Assembly: GCA_040081465.1 (NCBI GenBank)
Contig: JBEBGL010000007.1
Location: 1 to 64,000, forward strand
Direction of reading: 5' to 3'
DNA from: UBA668 sp040081465
GTDB taxonomy: Bacteria; Actinomycetota; Acidimicrobiia; Acidimicrobiales; Ilumatobacteraceae
Length of the DNA: 64,000 bases
The translations under genes were made by a program, and so were the position numbers. Within the stretch, counting starts at the first letter, position 1, and the number at the start of each line of letters is the position of its first letter. The notes below the pieces were generated by a model. The model had not been told where the DNA came from. It ran no database searches and saw only the letters and a program-made list of their open reading frames with translations. Positions 30,093-39,123 of this stretch are shown piece by piece.

Positions 30093-30751
30093 TTCGCGTT
30101 GTGCTGGTCGACGACCAAGCGATGGTCCGCGCCGGGTTTCGGATGATTCTGGAGAGCGAGCCAGACATCACTGTCGTCGGTGAAGCCGCCGACGGACGCG
30201 AGGCGATCGACGTCGTGAAGCGCAGCTCGCCGCACGTTGTTCTGATGGATGTGCGAATGCCAGTGATGGATGGCATCGAGGCAACCGAAAGCATCGTTAG
30301 CTCGGGAACCGACGCGCGGGTGTTGATACTCACAACCTTCGACCTCGACGACTATGTGTACTCCGCGTTGCGAGCTGGGGCGAGCGGGTTCCTGTTGAAG
30401 GACGCTCCCGCCGAACAGTTGATTAACGCAGTGCGGGTGATCGCAGCGGGCGACGCGATGCTCGCGCCATCAGTCACCCGATTGCTGATCGAGCAGGTGT
30501 CGCGCCAGCCAACGGTGCCAGCGGTGACGGATCGCCCGGGGCTTGCCGAGTTAACCGAGCGCGAATTGGAAGTGTTGATGCTGATGGCTCGCGGGCTGTC
30601 GAACGGCGAAATTGCCGGGCACCTGTTTCTCGGTGAGGCGACCGTAAAGACCCACGTCGGACGGGTGCTGGCCAAGCTGGGAGTGCGCGATCGTGTGCAG
30701 GCCGTCGTCGCCGCATATGAGAGTGGCGTTGTTACCCCCGGTGCTGGCTGA
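30089..30751 (+). CDS. LuxR/NarL-family response regulator
   Basis: 220 residues: receiver domain with acidic pair Asp8-Asp9, phospho-acceptor Asp54 (VVLMDVRMPVMDG) and Lys near 104 (GFLLKDAPAEQL), then a LuxR-type helix-turn-helix (LTERELEVLMLMARGLSNGEIAGHLFLGEATVKTHVGRVLAKLGVRDRVQ). It is partner to the overlapping kinase. The ABC exporter genes begin 72 bases downstream with their own putative promoter, so they are the likely regulated target; that link is inference from position. Confidence 0.95.
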   Translation: MIRVVLVDDQAMVRAGFRMILESEPDITVVGEAADGREAIDVVKRSSPHVVLMDVRMPVMDGIEATESIVSSGTDARVLILTTFDLDDYVYSALRAGASGFLLKDAPAEQLINAVRVIAAGDAMLAPSVTRLLIEQVSRQPTVPAVTDRPGLAELTERELEVLMLMARGLSNGEIAGHLFLGEATVKTHVGRVLAKLGVRDRVQAVVAAYESGVVTPGAG

Positions 30752-30811
30752 TCATCCCGAGGGCTGACGCAGGTCACCCATATTGGTGATGCTTTTGGGC
30801 GGCCTTCCCGT

Positions 30812-30817
30812 TACAAC
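30812..30817 (+). promoter_or_regulatory. Putative -10 element before ABC exporter operon
   Basis: TACAAC is 6 bases before the ATG at 30824 and no Shine-Dalgarno is visible, which fits a leaderless mRNA. The 72-base gap from the response regulator is the only intergenic space in this five-gene block and would also be the place for the regulator's binding site. Confidence 0.4.
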
Positions 30818-30823
30818 AGTCTT

Positions 30824-31573
30824 ATGACTGAAACGGCAACCGGTACTACAACGGCAGCGGCGGGCGCGATCGATGCGACCAAGATCTACGGCGGGGGTGA
30901 CAGCGAGGTTCGAGCGCTCGACGGCGTTTCCGTCGAGTTCGAGACCGGCCGCTTCACCGCCATCATGGGCCCCTCCGGGTCGGGCAAGAGCACGCTTATG
31001 CACTGTCTCGCCGGCCTCGATTCGCTCACCAGCGGTGCTGTCTACATCGGAACCACTTACCTCGCGGCGCTCAACGACAAGCAACTCACCGAGTTGCGCC
31101 GCACCTCGATCGGCTTCGTGTTCCAGGCCTACAACCTCGTCCCGACGTTGACGGCGGAAGAGAACATCACGTTGCCGCTGCTGCTTGGCGGTACGAAGGG
31201 CGACACCGCGTGGATCGATCGCGTCATAGACACTGTCGGTTTGCGCGATCGCTTGAAGCACAGGCCGAGCGAGTTGTCCGGTGGTCAGCAGCAGCGTGTG
31301 GCTGTTGCGCGCGCGTTGGCGAGTCGCCCCACCATCATTTTCGCCGACGAGCCGACTGGCAACCTAGACAGTCGCAGCGGCGCGGAGATTCTCGAGTTCA
31401 TGCGACTCGCGGTACGCGAGTTGGGGCAGACGATCGTGATGGTGACGCACGATCCAGTGGCTGCTAGCTATTCCGATCGGGTGATCTTCCTCGCCGACGG
31501 CAAGGTGGTCGACGAGATGCGCGACCCAACGGCCGAGCGCGTCCTCGATCGCCTGAAGCGCTTCGGAGACTGA
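30824..31573 (+). CDS. ABC transporter ATP-binding protein, LolD/MacB type
   Basis: A 249-residue ATPase with Walker A GPSGSGKS, Q-loop VFQAYNLVPTLTAEENI, signature LSGGQQQRVAVARAL, Walker B IIFADEPTGNLD and the H-loop VMVTHD. The LVPxLTxxENI and EPTGNLDS stretches are typical of the MacB/LolD/FtsE group that pairs with FtsX-type permeases. Those permeases follow directly (6 bases). Together with the kinase and regulator upstream this resembles antibiotic-peptide or envelope-stress export modules; the substrate is unknown. Confidence 0.95.
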   Translation: MTETATGTTTAAAGAIDATKIYGGGDSEVRALDGVSVEFETGRFTAIMGPSGSGKSTLMHCLAGLDSLTSGAVYIGTTYLAALNDKQLTELRRTSIGFVFQAYNLVPTLTAEENITLPLLLGGTKGDTAWIDRVIDTVGLRDRLKHRPSELSGGQQQRVAVARALASRPTIIFADEPTGNLDSRSGAEILEFMRLAVRELGQTIVMVTHDPVAASYSDRVIFLADGKVVDEMRDPTAERVLDRLKRFGD

Positions 31574-31578
31574 CCACC

Positions 31579-34116
31579 ATGTTCAAGCTCAGTCTCAAGA
31601 ACATCTGGAGCCGCAAGGGCCGGATGGTGCTCACCGCACTCGCGGTGATTGCGGGCACCGCATTTCTTTCCGGTGTCTTCGTGTTCACCGACACAATCAA
31701 CGGCAGTTTCACGCGCATGTTCGCCGACGCATTTAAAGGCACCGACGGATACGTTCGGTCGTCGAACGTTGTCGAGGGTGACTTCGGCGAAGAGACGCGC
31801 GATCGAATCGATCTCGCCGTTGTCGATGTAGTCGCCGCTGTTCCTGGTGTCACCGAGACGGATGGTTACGTCTTCGGCTTCGCGCCGGTGGCGTTCGAGG
31901 GCAAGGTGCTTGGTCAAGACGGCCCGCCGAAGTTTGGCGCATCGTGGACTGACAGCGAAGGCTCACCGTGGACGTTGTACGCGGGGCGGGCACCTGTCGG
32001 GCCTGGCGAGGTAGTGCTCGATCGTGCCTCGTCGAAGACTGCAGGCGTCGAGGTGGGCGACATCGTCAGCGTCACTTCGCTTGGTCAGCCGCGTAACTTC
32101 GCAGTCGTCGGCATCGCGCTGTTTGCGGGCAACGACACTTCTGGCGGTGCGAGTTGGGCGCTCTTCGATCTGCCTGTCGCGCAGCAAATGGTGATCGGCG
32201 ATCAGACGAAGGTCGACGCCATCTTCGTGCGCAGCGACGCTTCGGTCAGTGATCAGGAGTTGGCGGACGCAATTGAATCGGCGATCGGCGACGAAGAGAT
32301 AGAGGTGCTCACCGGCGCTGAGATCACGAAGGAGAACCAGACAGCGGTTGAGGAAGCCCTTGGCTTCATCACCATCTTCCTCTCTGTCTTCGCGCTGCTC
32401 TCCCTGTTCGTTGGCAGCTTCATCATCTACAACGTGTTCAGCATTTCCGCCGCACAGCGACAGAGTGAGAACGCGTTGCTGCGGGCCATCGGAGCCAGCC
32501 GCAATCAGATCACTCGCTCAGTTTTCACCGAGGCGTTGGTCGTAGGAGTCGGCGGTTCGCTGCTCGGTTGTGTCGGTGGCATAGGCCTCGCGACGGTGAT
32601 TCTCGGATTTCTAAACGCAGTCGGGTTCGGCCCTGGCGATACCGCGTTGGTGCTTGGCATGTCGGGCTTTGTGATCACTCTCATTGTCGGCACGCTCGTA
32701 ACGATGATTTGCGCGGTCGCGCCCGCATTGCGCGCGGGTCGTGTACCCCCATTGGCGGCGATGCGCGATGTCGCGATTGATCGCGCAGCGGTTTCGACGA
32801 CGCGCAAGTGGCTAGGCGCCTTCACGGTCGTCGCCTCGATTGGTTTGGTCGCTCTCGGTCTCAGCGGCGGCAATGCCAATTGGTTGGGTGGCGGCGTGAT
32901 CGCGATGTTCATTTCGCTCATTGCGCTTGGGCCATTCGTTGCGGCCCCGATTGCGCGGGCCGCGGAACCTGTGCTCGGCAGCCTGCGGGGTCCTGCGGGC
33001 ACGATGTCGGGTCGCAACGCAGCGCGCAATCCGAAGCGCACCGCCCTGACGGCCGGCGCTCTTGCAGTTGGTCTGTCACTACTTATTGGCGTCGCGACAC
33101 TCGGTGCGTCAGCGAAGGCGAGCACCCGCGAGATCATCGGCGAGGCGTTCCAGTCCGACTACGTCGTGTCTCCTAAGCAGGCCAACGGTGGCATCGGAAT
33201 TCCCCCCACGATCGCTGCCGAGATCAAGGCCGCTGGCGTCGGTGATGCACTCGGACTGTCTGCGACGCAGATCTTCGTGTACGAGGACGACGAATTCGAT
33301 GACAAGGGCGTGCTCGCAGTCTCGGCCGCCGACGCGCAGGCAGTGCTGCAGCTCACATTCATCGAGGGCAGCTTCGAAGACCTAGACGCAACGGGCATTC
33401 TCTACTCCGTTGACAAGGCGGCCCGTGAGGGCCTGGTTCTTGGTGACGGCGTCAAGGTGAGGCTGCTCGACGGCACCGAGGTTGATCTCACGATTCGGGG
33501 CATCTACGACACCGACGTCTTCGGCAATCTGATTGTTGAGCGGTCGTTGTTTGATGGCCAGTCGCAGCCGCTGTTCGATCTGGGGGTGTTCGTTCGCTCC
33601 GCCGACGGCGTGACAGCCGAAGGAACGGCGGCGTTGCAAGCGATCATCGATCGTTACCCGACGGCCAAGTTGCAAACCCGCGAGGAATACATCAACGAGC
33701 AGAGCGGCCAGATCGATGGCTTCTTGAACTTCATCTACGCGCTGCTTGGCATGTCGATCTTCATCGCCGTCATCGGCGTAGTGATCACACTGTGGTTGGC
33801 GGTGTACGAACGCCGCCGCGAGCTTGGTCTCTTGCGTGCCGTTGGTATGACGAAGCGACAGGTGCGCCGGAGTGTCTTGTGGGAATCGATGATCACGGGC
33901 GTGGTCGGTGTGGTTCTCGGCACGGTGCTCGGGATTGCGCTCGGCTGGATCATCGTCAAGGCGTTCGAGGATGAAGGTCTCGGCGTGTTCGAGCTTCCGA
34001 TCCCGACGATCGCCATCGCGATGGGTCTTGCCTTGGTCTTCTCGGCAATGGCAGCGTTCATCCCTGCCCGCAAGGCATCGAACGCCGACATGCTGCAAGC
34101 CATCGCCACCACGTGA
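31579..34116 (+). CDS. FtsX-family ABC permease (first of two)
   Basis: 845 residues with the duplicated MacB/FtsX layout: TM1 near residue 15-35 (VLTALAVIAGTAFLSGVFVF), a large outside domain, three helices around 265-400 (FLSVFALLSLFVGSFIIYNVFSI), a second single-helix start near 470-500, a second outside domain and three final helices (FLNFIYALLGMSIFIAVIGVVITLWLAVYERRRELGLLRAVGMTKRQVRRSV). The ERRRELGLLRAVGM motif is the conserved cytoplasmic coupling loop. A gap of 8 bases separates it from the paralogous permease. Confidence 0.92.
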   Translation: MFKLSLKNIWSRKGRMVLTALAVIAGTAFLSGVFVFTDTINGSFTRMFADAFKGTDGYVRSSNVVEGDFGEETRDRIDLAVVDVVAAVPGVTETDGYVFGFAPVAFEGKVLGQDGPPKFGASWTDSEGSPWTLYAGRAPVGPGEVVLDRASSKTAGVEVGDIVSVTSLGQPRNFAVVGIALFAGNDTSGGASWALFDLPVAQQMVIGDQTKVDAIFVRSDASVSDQELADAIESAIGDEEIEVLTGAEITKENQTAVEEALGFITIFLSVFALLSLFVGSFIIYNVFSISAAQRQSENALLRAIGASRNQITRSVFTEALVVGVGGSLLGCVGGIGLATVILGFLNAVGFGPGDTALVLGMSGFVITLIVGTLVTMICAVAPALRAGRVPPLAAMRDVAIDRAAVSTTRKWLGAFTVVASIGLVALGLSGGNANWLGGGVIAMFISLIALGPFVAAPIARAAEPVLGSLRGPAGTMSGRNAARNPKRTALTAGALAVGLSLLIGVATLGASAKASTREIIGEAFQSDYVVSPKQANGGIGIPPTIAAEIKAAGVGDALGLSATQIFVYEDDEFDDKGVLAVSAADAQAVLQLTFIEGSFEDLDATGILYSVDKAAREGLVLGDGVKVRLLDGTEVDLTIRGIYDTDVFGNLIVERSLFDGQSQPLFDLGVFVRSADGVTAEGTAALQAIIDRYPTAKLQTREEYINEQSGQIDGFLNFIYALLGMSIFIAVIGVVITLWLAVYERRRELGLLRAVGMTKRQVRRSVLWESMITGVVGVVLGTVLGIALGWIIVKAFEDEGLGVFELPIPTIAIAMGLALVFSAMAAFIPARKASNADMLQAIATT

Positions 34117-34124
34117 GCATCTAG

Positions 34125-36665
34125 GTGTTACGCCTCGCGTTAAGGAGTGTGGTGGCGCGTTGGCCGCGCCTGCTTTTGACGGCGCTTGCTATCGTCGCCA
34201 GCACCTCGTTCCTCAGCGGCACGTTCATCTTCCGCGACACGATTGAGCGCACGTTCGATGCTTTGTTCGCCGACGTGTACGAGCGCGTCGATGGATACGT
34301 ACAAAGCAGTAACTCGGTCGAGAGCTTCTTTGGCATAGAACGACGCGATCGACTGCCAGCCGAGGTCGTTGATCAGGTGCGCGCCGTGCCGGGTGTTGCC
34401 GACGCGCAAGCGTCGATCCAGGGCGATGCGGTCGTCATTGCTAAGGACGGCACTCCAATCGAGCGGCCGACCGCACCAACGTTCGGCGCGACCGTGAATG
34501 ACGGCGATCTCTCGATTTGGCGGGTGAAGGAAGGTCGCCGCCCGCTGGGCATGGATGAAGTCGCGCTCGACGTGCTGACGGCGGCTGACGGTGGCTTCGT
34601 CGTCGGCGACACCGTGAAGGTCAACTCGGACAATGGCTCGCAGTCGTTCGAGCTGGTCGGCATCATGGAATACGACGACATCATCTCGCCCGGCAACGCG
34701 ACTTGGGCTTTGTTCGATGCCCCCGCCGCTGAAGCGTTTATCGCCAAGCCAGGCTTTGTCGATGCGGTGTTGGTTAAGGGTGATGGAACCGTTTCGGCCG
34801 ACGAACTCGTGGAACGGATTCGGGCAGCGCTCGACCCAGCGGTAGCCGAGACGCTGACTTCGGCCGAGATCACGACGCAGAGCCAGACCGAGATCGAGAA
34901 GAGCCTCAGCTTTCTCACCATTTTCCTGGTGATCTTCTCGTTCATCGCCCTGTGCGTTGGCATGTTCGTGATCTACAACGTGTTTTCAATTATTGCCGCG
35001 CAGCGCCAGCGCGAGAACGCGTTGCTGCGCGCGCTAGGTGCGAGCCGGCGTCAGGTCACATGGTCGCTGTTGATCGAGTCGTTTGTGGTGGGCATTGTGG
35101 GGTCGGGGCTTGGAATGCTGGGCGGCGTCGGGTTGGCCTCGGGCATCAAGTCATTGCTCAACGCGCTCGACTACGTGATTCCGGCACGCGGACTTGCGAT
35201 TGAGCCGCGCACGATCATCATCACCCTCGTCGCCGGCACGCTTGCCAGTGTTCTCGCGGCGATTGGCCCCGCCGTCGGTGCCGGGCGCGTTCCACCGGTC
35301 GCGGCCATGGGCGACGCCGTACTCGAGCGAGTCGGCAACGTTCGGCGCCGTGTGGGCACCGCGATCGCGTCGGCCGTCATCGGCGCGACGGCAATCATCG
35401 CGGTCATGCAAGGGGCCGACGCGCTGCTGCTATCCGTGGGTGTCGTGTGTCTGTTCGCTTCGACGCTGCTGATGGGTCCGGTAATGGCCAGACCAATTGC
35501 ACGCTTCATCGGCGCGCCAGTTCAGCGGGTTCGAGGCGTCACGGGAACGATGGCGCGCGGCAACGTGCAACGCAACCCTCGTCGTACCGCACGTACGGCA
35601 GCACCGGTGTTGATCGGGGTTGCGCTCGTAACCGGTGCATCGGTATTCGCAGCTTCGATCAAGCAGCAAATCCACGACGTCGTGGGTGCGACGTTCGCGG
35701 GCGACTACGTGGTCAACTCGACCAACGGCGGCCCGGTGAGTTTTGGACAGGAATTCGTTGATGCCGTCAACGAGCTTCCGGAGGTCGATCAGGCAACTGG
35801 TTTTGGGTTCGCGTTCGGAATTGCCGACACCGACGGCGAAACCGCCAACGGTCTCGTACTCGACCCGTCGACTGCCAGGGGCTTGTTGAACATCGTGTTC
35901 ATAGCCGGTGACGTCACAGACCTGACAACCGACGGTGTGCTGATAAGCGAAGGTGAGGCGAAACGCGAAGACGTTGCGGTCGGCGATCAGGTCGAGCTGC
36001 GACTCGACGGCAAACCTCTGCCGCTCACCGTGCAAGGGGTGTTCCAGACCACCGACCTGATTCGCGCGTCGCGGATCTATCACCGCGAGACATTCGTGGG
36101 CAGCAGCATCCCAACTCCTGCTGGCATCGTGTCGCTCACCGCGGCCGACGGAGTTTCCGACAGTGATCTGCGTGAAGCGGTTGGCGCGGTGATCGCCGAC
36201 TACGGCATCGGCGAGCTGCAGAACAAGCGCGAGTTCATCGAAAGTCGAGCCGACATCGTCGATCGAAGTCTCTCGTTTATCTACGGCCTGTTGTTCCTGT
36301 CGATCATCATCGCCACCTTCGGCATCGTGATCACCTTGCTGTTGGCGGTCTATGAGCGCCGACGCGAGACGGGTCTGTTGCGGGCAGTCGGCATGAACAA
36401 GAGCCAGGTGCGCACGACCGTGCGCTGGGAGAGCGTGATCACCTCTATATATGGTGCCGCCGTCGGTGTGGCCATGGGCCTCGTACTCGGTTACGTGGTC
36501 ATCGTCGCGCTGCGCGACCAGGGCTTGACTACCTATTCGGTGCCCGTGAGCAGCATCGTGTGGATCATGGTGTTGGCCTTTATCGCTGGTGTGATCGCCG
36601 CGGTGGTGCCGGCCTGGCGAGCCACACGCCTTGGCATTCTCAGCGCAATCGCCGCCGACGGCTGA
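34125..36665 (+). CDS. FtsX-family ABC permease (second of two)
   Basis: 846 residues, clearly a paralogue of the preceding permease: the same duplicated FtsX plan, matching N-terminus (RLALRSVVARWPRLLLTALAIVASTSFLSGTFIFRD), the same middle coupling loop (AQRQRENALLRALGASRRQV) and C-terminal YERRRETGLLRAVGMNKSQVR. It starts with GTG 8 bases after the upstream stop. One ATPase serving two unequal duplicated permeases suggests a heterodimeric exporter. Substrate unknown. Confidence 0.92.
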   Translation: MLRLALRSVVARWPRLLLTALAIVASTSFLSGTFIFRDTIERTFDALFADVYERVDGYVQSSNSVESFFGIERRDRLPAEVVDQVRAVPGVADAQASIQGDAVVIAKDGTPIERPTAPTFGATVNDGDLSIWRVKEGRRPLGMDEVALDVLTAADGGFVVGDTVKVNSDNGSQSFELVGIMEYDDIISPGNATWALFDAPAAEAFIAKPGFVDAVLVKGDGTVSADELVERIRAALDPAVAETLTSAEITTQSQTEIEKSLSFLTIFLVIFSFIALCVGMFVIYNVFSIIAAQRQRENALLRALGASRRQVTWSLLIESFVVGIVGSGLGMLGGVGLASGIKSLLNALDYVIPARGLAIEPRTIIITLVAGTLASVLAAIGPAVGAGRVPPVAAMGDAVLERVGNVRRRVGTAIASAVIGATAIIAVMQGADALLLSVGVVCLFASTLLMGPVMARPIARFIGAPVQRVRGVTGTMARGNVQRNPRRTARTAAPVLIGVALVTGASVFAASIKQQIHDVVGATFAGDYVVNSTNGGPVSFGQEFVDAVNELPEVDQATGFGFAFGIADTDGETANGLVLDPSTARGLLNIVFIAGDVTDLTTDGVLISEGEAKREDVAVGDQVELRLDGKPLPLTVQGVFQTTDLIRASRIYHRETFVGSSIPTPAGIVSLTAADGVSDSDLREAVGAVIADYGIGELQNKREFIESRADIVDRSLSFIYGLLFLSIIIATFGIVITLLLAVYERRRETGLLRAVGMNKSQVRTTVRWESVITSIYGAAVGVAMGLVLGYVVIVALRDQGLTTYSVPVSSIVWIMVLAFIAGVIAAVVPAWRATRLGILSAIAADG

Positions 36666-36683
36666 TGTGCAACAGTTGACAGC

Positions 36684-37103
36684 GTGAGCGCTGGTTATTC
36701 CGGTACGCCGTTGCCCAAGAAGTTGGGAATCGTTGGCGATGCAGTGTTTACCGTGCTGCACGCGCCTGCCGACTTTGCCGAAACTCTCGGCGACTACGGC
36801 GACGCCGTTTGGCAACGCAGTTTGTTAGCGCCTATCGATGTTGTGATCGCCTTCTTCACCCAACGCAAAGCGCTTGCCGCGGAGTGGCGAGCGCTCACCG
36901 AAGCTGCGCAACCGGCTGGCGGTGTGTGGGTGGCGTGGCCGAAGAAGGCGAGCGGTGTTGCCACCGACATCACTGAAGACGTGCTGCGCGCACAACTGCT
37001 GCCGACCGGATGGGTCGACAACAAGGTGTGCGCGATTGACACCACGTGGAGCGGTCTGCGCTTCGTGATGCGCAAAGACAACCGCCCGCCGCGCTTGCGC
37101 TAG
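36684..37103 (+). CDS. DUF3052 family protein
   Basis: 139 residues matching DUF3052: MSAGYSGTPLPKKLGI at the start and LLPTGWVDNKVCAIDTTWSGLRFVMRK at the end, with VWVAWPKKASGVATDITEDVLR between. The fold appears alpha/beta; no function is established. The start is a GTG 18 bases after the permease stop, so it may read through from the exporter operon. It converges with the peroxiredoxin gene (3-base gap). Confidence 0.85.
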   Translation: MSAGYSGTPLPKKLGIVGDAVFTVLHAPADFAETLGDYGDAVWQRSLLAPIDVVIAFFTQRKALAAEWRALTEAAQPAGGVWVAWPKKASGVATDITEDVLRAQLLPTGWVDNKVCAIDTTWSGLRFVMRKDNRPPRLR

Positions 37104-37106
37104 CGG

Positions 37107-37739
37107 CTACTTGGGCTGCGGCAGTACCCGTAGGTACGGCTTCACCGTTGTCCAGCCTTGTGGGAACAACTTCTCGGCTTCCTCATTGGTAACGGCACCG
37201 CCGATAATCACGTCGTCGCCGTTCTTCCAGTTGACCGGAGTTGCCAGCTTGTACTTGGCAGTCAACTGCAGGCTGTCGATCACGCGCAAGATCTCATCGA
37301 AGTTGCGACCGGTGCTTGCCGGATAGGTGATGGTCAGCTTCACCTTCTTGTCGGGGCCAATCACGAAGACGGAACGCACGGTGAGCGTGTCGTTCGCGTT
37401 CGGGTGGATCATGTCGTAGAGGTCGGCAACTTTGCGATCGGGGTCTCCAATCATCGGGAAGTTCACCGGCGTGCCTTGCGTCTCGCCAATGTCGCCTTCC
37501 CACTTCTCGTGCGACTCGACGCTGTCGACTGAGAGGCCGATGACTTTCACGTTGCGCTTGTCGAACTCGGGCTTGATCTTCGCGACGTAACCCAACTCGG
37601 TGGTGCACACCGGCGTGAAGTCTTTGGGATGACTGAACAACACTCCCCACGAATCTCCCAGCCATTCGTGAAAGTTGATCTCGCCCTTTGTCGTGGGGGC
37701 GGTGAAGTCGGGCGCAATGTCTCCGAGGCGGACGGCCAT
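37107..37739 (-). CDS. 1-Cys peroxiredoxin (Prx6/AhpC-TSA family)
   Basis: 210 residues, a thiol peroxidase that reduces peroxides. The peroxidatic Cys45 is in HPKDFTPVCTTELG, the Prx6-type motif with the conserved Pro, Thr and later Arg (RSVFVIGPDKK, near 120). There is no second resolving cysteine: only one Cys is seen, so an outside thiol or ascorbate-like reductant is needed. The C-terminal dimer domain (PVNWKNGDDVIIGGAVTNEEAEKLFPQGW) is typical. AAGGAG precedes the ATG by 7 bases. It is divergent from the arsR-type gene. Confidence 0.95.
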   Translation of the reverse strand: MAVRLGDIAPDFTAPTTKGEINFHEWLGDSWGVLFSHPKDFTPVCTTELGYVAKIKPEFDKRNVKVIGLSVDSVESHEKWEGDIGETQGTPVNFPMIGDPDRKVADLYDMIHPNANDTLTVRSVFVIGPDKKVKLTITYPASTGRNFDEILRVIDSLQLTAKYKLATPVNWKNGDDVIIGGAVTNEEAEKLFPQGWTTVKPYLRVLPQPK

Positions 37740-37827
37740 GGTGGAACTCCTTGTCGTTTAGGTGAAGAGCGATGAGTAGAGGACAGAGAATATCTAATAC
37801 CCGACCATTTCGGTCAAGATTCTTGGA

Positions 37828-37857
37828 TTGACAGGTGACTAAATGGTCACGTAATAT
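37828..37857 (+). promoter_or_regulatory. Consensus promoter with ArsR-type operator in the spacer
   Basis: TTGACA (37828-37833) and TAATAT (37852-37857) are a near-consensus -35/-10 pair 18 bases apart. The spacer holds the inverted repeat GTGAC-N6-GTCAC (37835-37850). The ArsR-like gene starts 8 bases after the -10. A repressor bound here would block RNA polymerase, the standard mode for ArsR/SmtB autoregulation. The divergent peroxiredoxin promoter lies alongside (TTGACC and a TAGATATT region on the minus strand), so one site could serve both genes. Confidence 0.6.
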
Positions 37858-37865
37858 TCAAGCCG

Positions 37866-38180
37866 ATGGAACTGGTATTCAAGGCCCTCGCCGACAACAC
37901 CCGTCGTGCTCTGCTCGATGCATTGGTCGAGCACGACGGGCAGTCGGTATTGGCCCTCTGCGAACAGTTCCCCGAGATGACGCGCTTCGGTGTGATGAAG
38001 CATCTCGCGGTGCTCGAGGCTGCGAACCTCGTCACCACTCAGCGGCAGGGCCGCAACAAGCTGCACTTTCTCAACCCTGTCCCGATTCAACAGGTCGCCG
38101 ACCGCTGGATCAGCAAGTACGCACAACCGTTCACTCGTTCTCTCGTCGATTTGAAAACAACAGTCGAAAAGACTGCTTAA
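37866..38180 (+). CDS. ArsR/SmtB-family transcriptional regulator
   Basis: 104 residues, a winged helix-turn-helix dimer. The N-terminus FKALADNTRRALLDALVEH and the recognition part EMTRFGVMKHLAVLEAANLVTTQRQGRNKLHFLN are typical of the ArsR subgroup that is paired with AHSA1/SRPBCC genes. There are no obvious metal-binding Cys clusters, so the inducer is probably not a metal. It sits 15 bases before the SRPBCC gene and behind an operator-like promoter. Confidence 0.93.
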   Translation: MELVFKALADNTRRALLDALVEHDGQSVLALCEQFPEMTRFGVMKHLAVLEAANLVTTQRQGRNKLHFLNPVPIQQVADRWISKYAQPFTRSLVDLKTTVEKTA

Positions 38181-38195
38181 GACAAGGAGCCCAAC

Positions 38196-39104
38196 GTGGC
38201 CGTTACCCGACACCAATACCGCATCTACATCAAGGCTCCGATCGAGCAAGTGTGGAACGCCGTCATCGATCCGACGTTCACCCGCCGGTACTTCCACGGC
38301 ACAGCGTTCGACGCGCCACCTAAGAACGGTGAGCCGTACTCGACGTCGACTGCCGATGGCCGTCCCGCTGTCGACGGCACGATTGAAGTACTCGAGCCGC
38401 CGACACGCTTGGTGATGACGTGGCACACGCTCTACGACACCGCACTTGCTGCCGAGCCGCCCTCGCGCGTTGAGTGGACGCTGTCGGCCGCGGGTGATGG
38501 GTTGACGCAGGTCGATCTCTTGCATGGCGATCTCGCGCGCAGTCCGCTCACGTGGGCCAACGTTCGCTACGGCTGGGTTTGGATTCTCGACGGTCTCAAG
38601 ACGCTGATCGAAACGGGCGAGGACTTGCCGCCTGTCGCTAATGGAGAAGAACAAGGTGGAGAAGACACCGCAGCCGAGTGGCATCGCGCGCAAGGCATCG
38701 AGTGCAACAACACCGCGTGGGAAATGATTGAGGGCGAGCGCACGCCAGAGAACGACGAAGAGATGTTGCGCAGGGCTTACGCCTCGACCTACCACTGGGC
38801 ACGAGCGAAGGGTCGCACGCCGGCGAATGACGCTCGTGGGCAATGGATGCTCGCCAAGGTTCAACTCTTGGCCGGCTTCCCCGAGCGCTCGCTGCACTAT
38901 GCCGACGCGTGCATGCGCTTGTGCAAGGAGCACGGGCTCGTCGACTTCGACCTGGCGTACGCGCACGAGGCCCGCGCGCGGGCGCTACGTGCGCTTGGGC
39001 ACGAGCAAGAAGCGATGAGCGAATGGGCGGCTGCGAAGGCAGTTCCAATTGCTGACGACGAAGATCGTGAGATCTTGGAGAAAGACCTGGCAGAGGGACC
39101 GTGA
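38196..39104 (+). CDS. AHSA1/SRPBCC domain protein with extra helical C-terminal domain
   Basis: 302 residues. The first 150 are an AHSA1-type SRPBCC ligand-binding fold (RIYIKAPIEQVWNAVIDPTFTRRYFHGT, TRLVMTWHTLYD, GWVWILDGLKTLIETG). After a Gly/Glu linker (ANGEEQGGEDTAAEWH) there is a second, all-helical part (residues about 160-300) rich in Ala and Arg, with TPR-like pairs (AYASTYHWARAKG...ARGQWMLAKVQLLAGFPERSLHYADACMRLC). AAGGAG lies 8 bases before the GTG start. This gene is the second of an arsR operon; the fusion is less usual than the SRPBCC part alone. Confidence 0.85.
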   Translation: MAVTRHQYRIYIKAPIEQVWNAVIDPTFTRRYFHGTAFDAPPKNGEPYSTSTADGRPAVDGTIEVLEPPTRLVMTWHTLYDTALAAEPPSRVEWTLSAAGDGLTQVDLLHGDLARSPLTWANVRYGWVWILDGLKTLIETGEDLPPVANGEEQGGEDTAAEWHRAQGIECNNTAWEMIEGERTPENDEEMLRRAYASTYHWARAKGRTPANDARGQWMLAKVQLLAGFPERSLHYADACMRLCKEHGLVDFDLAYAHEARARALRALGHEQEAMSEWAAAKAVPIADDEDREILEKDLAEGP

Positions 39105-39123
39105 CTCAGGCAGCCCAGATCGC

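Noticed and set aside
35430..36815. 461-codon minus-strand frame over the second FtsX permease
   Set aside because: Antisense shadow, rich in His/Arg/Gln with no motif; the plus-strand permease is certain.
37839..38966. 375-codon minus-strand frame over the arsR-SRPBCC operon
   Set aside because: Antisense shadow; both plus-strand genes have family motifs and a ribosome binding site or promoter.
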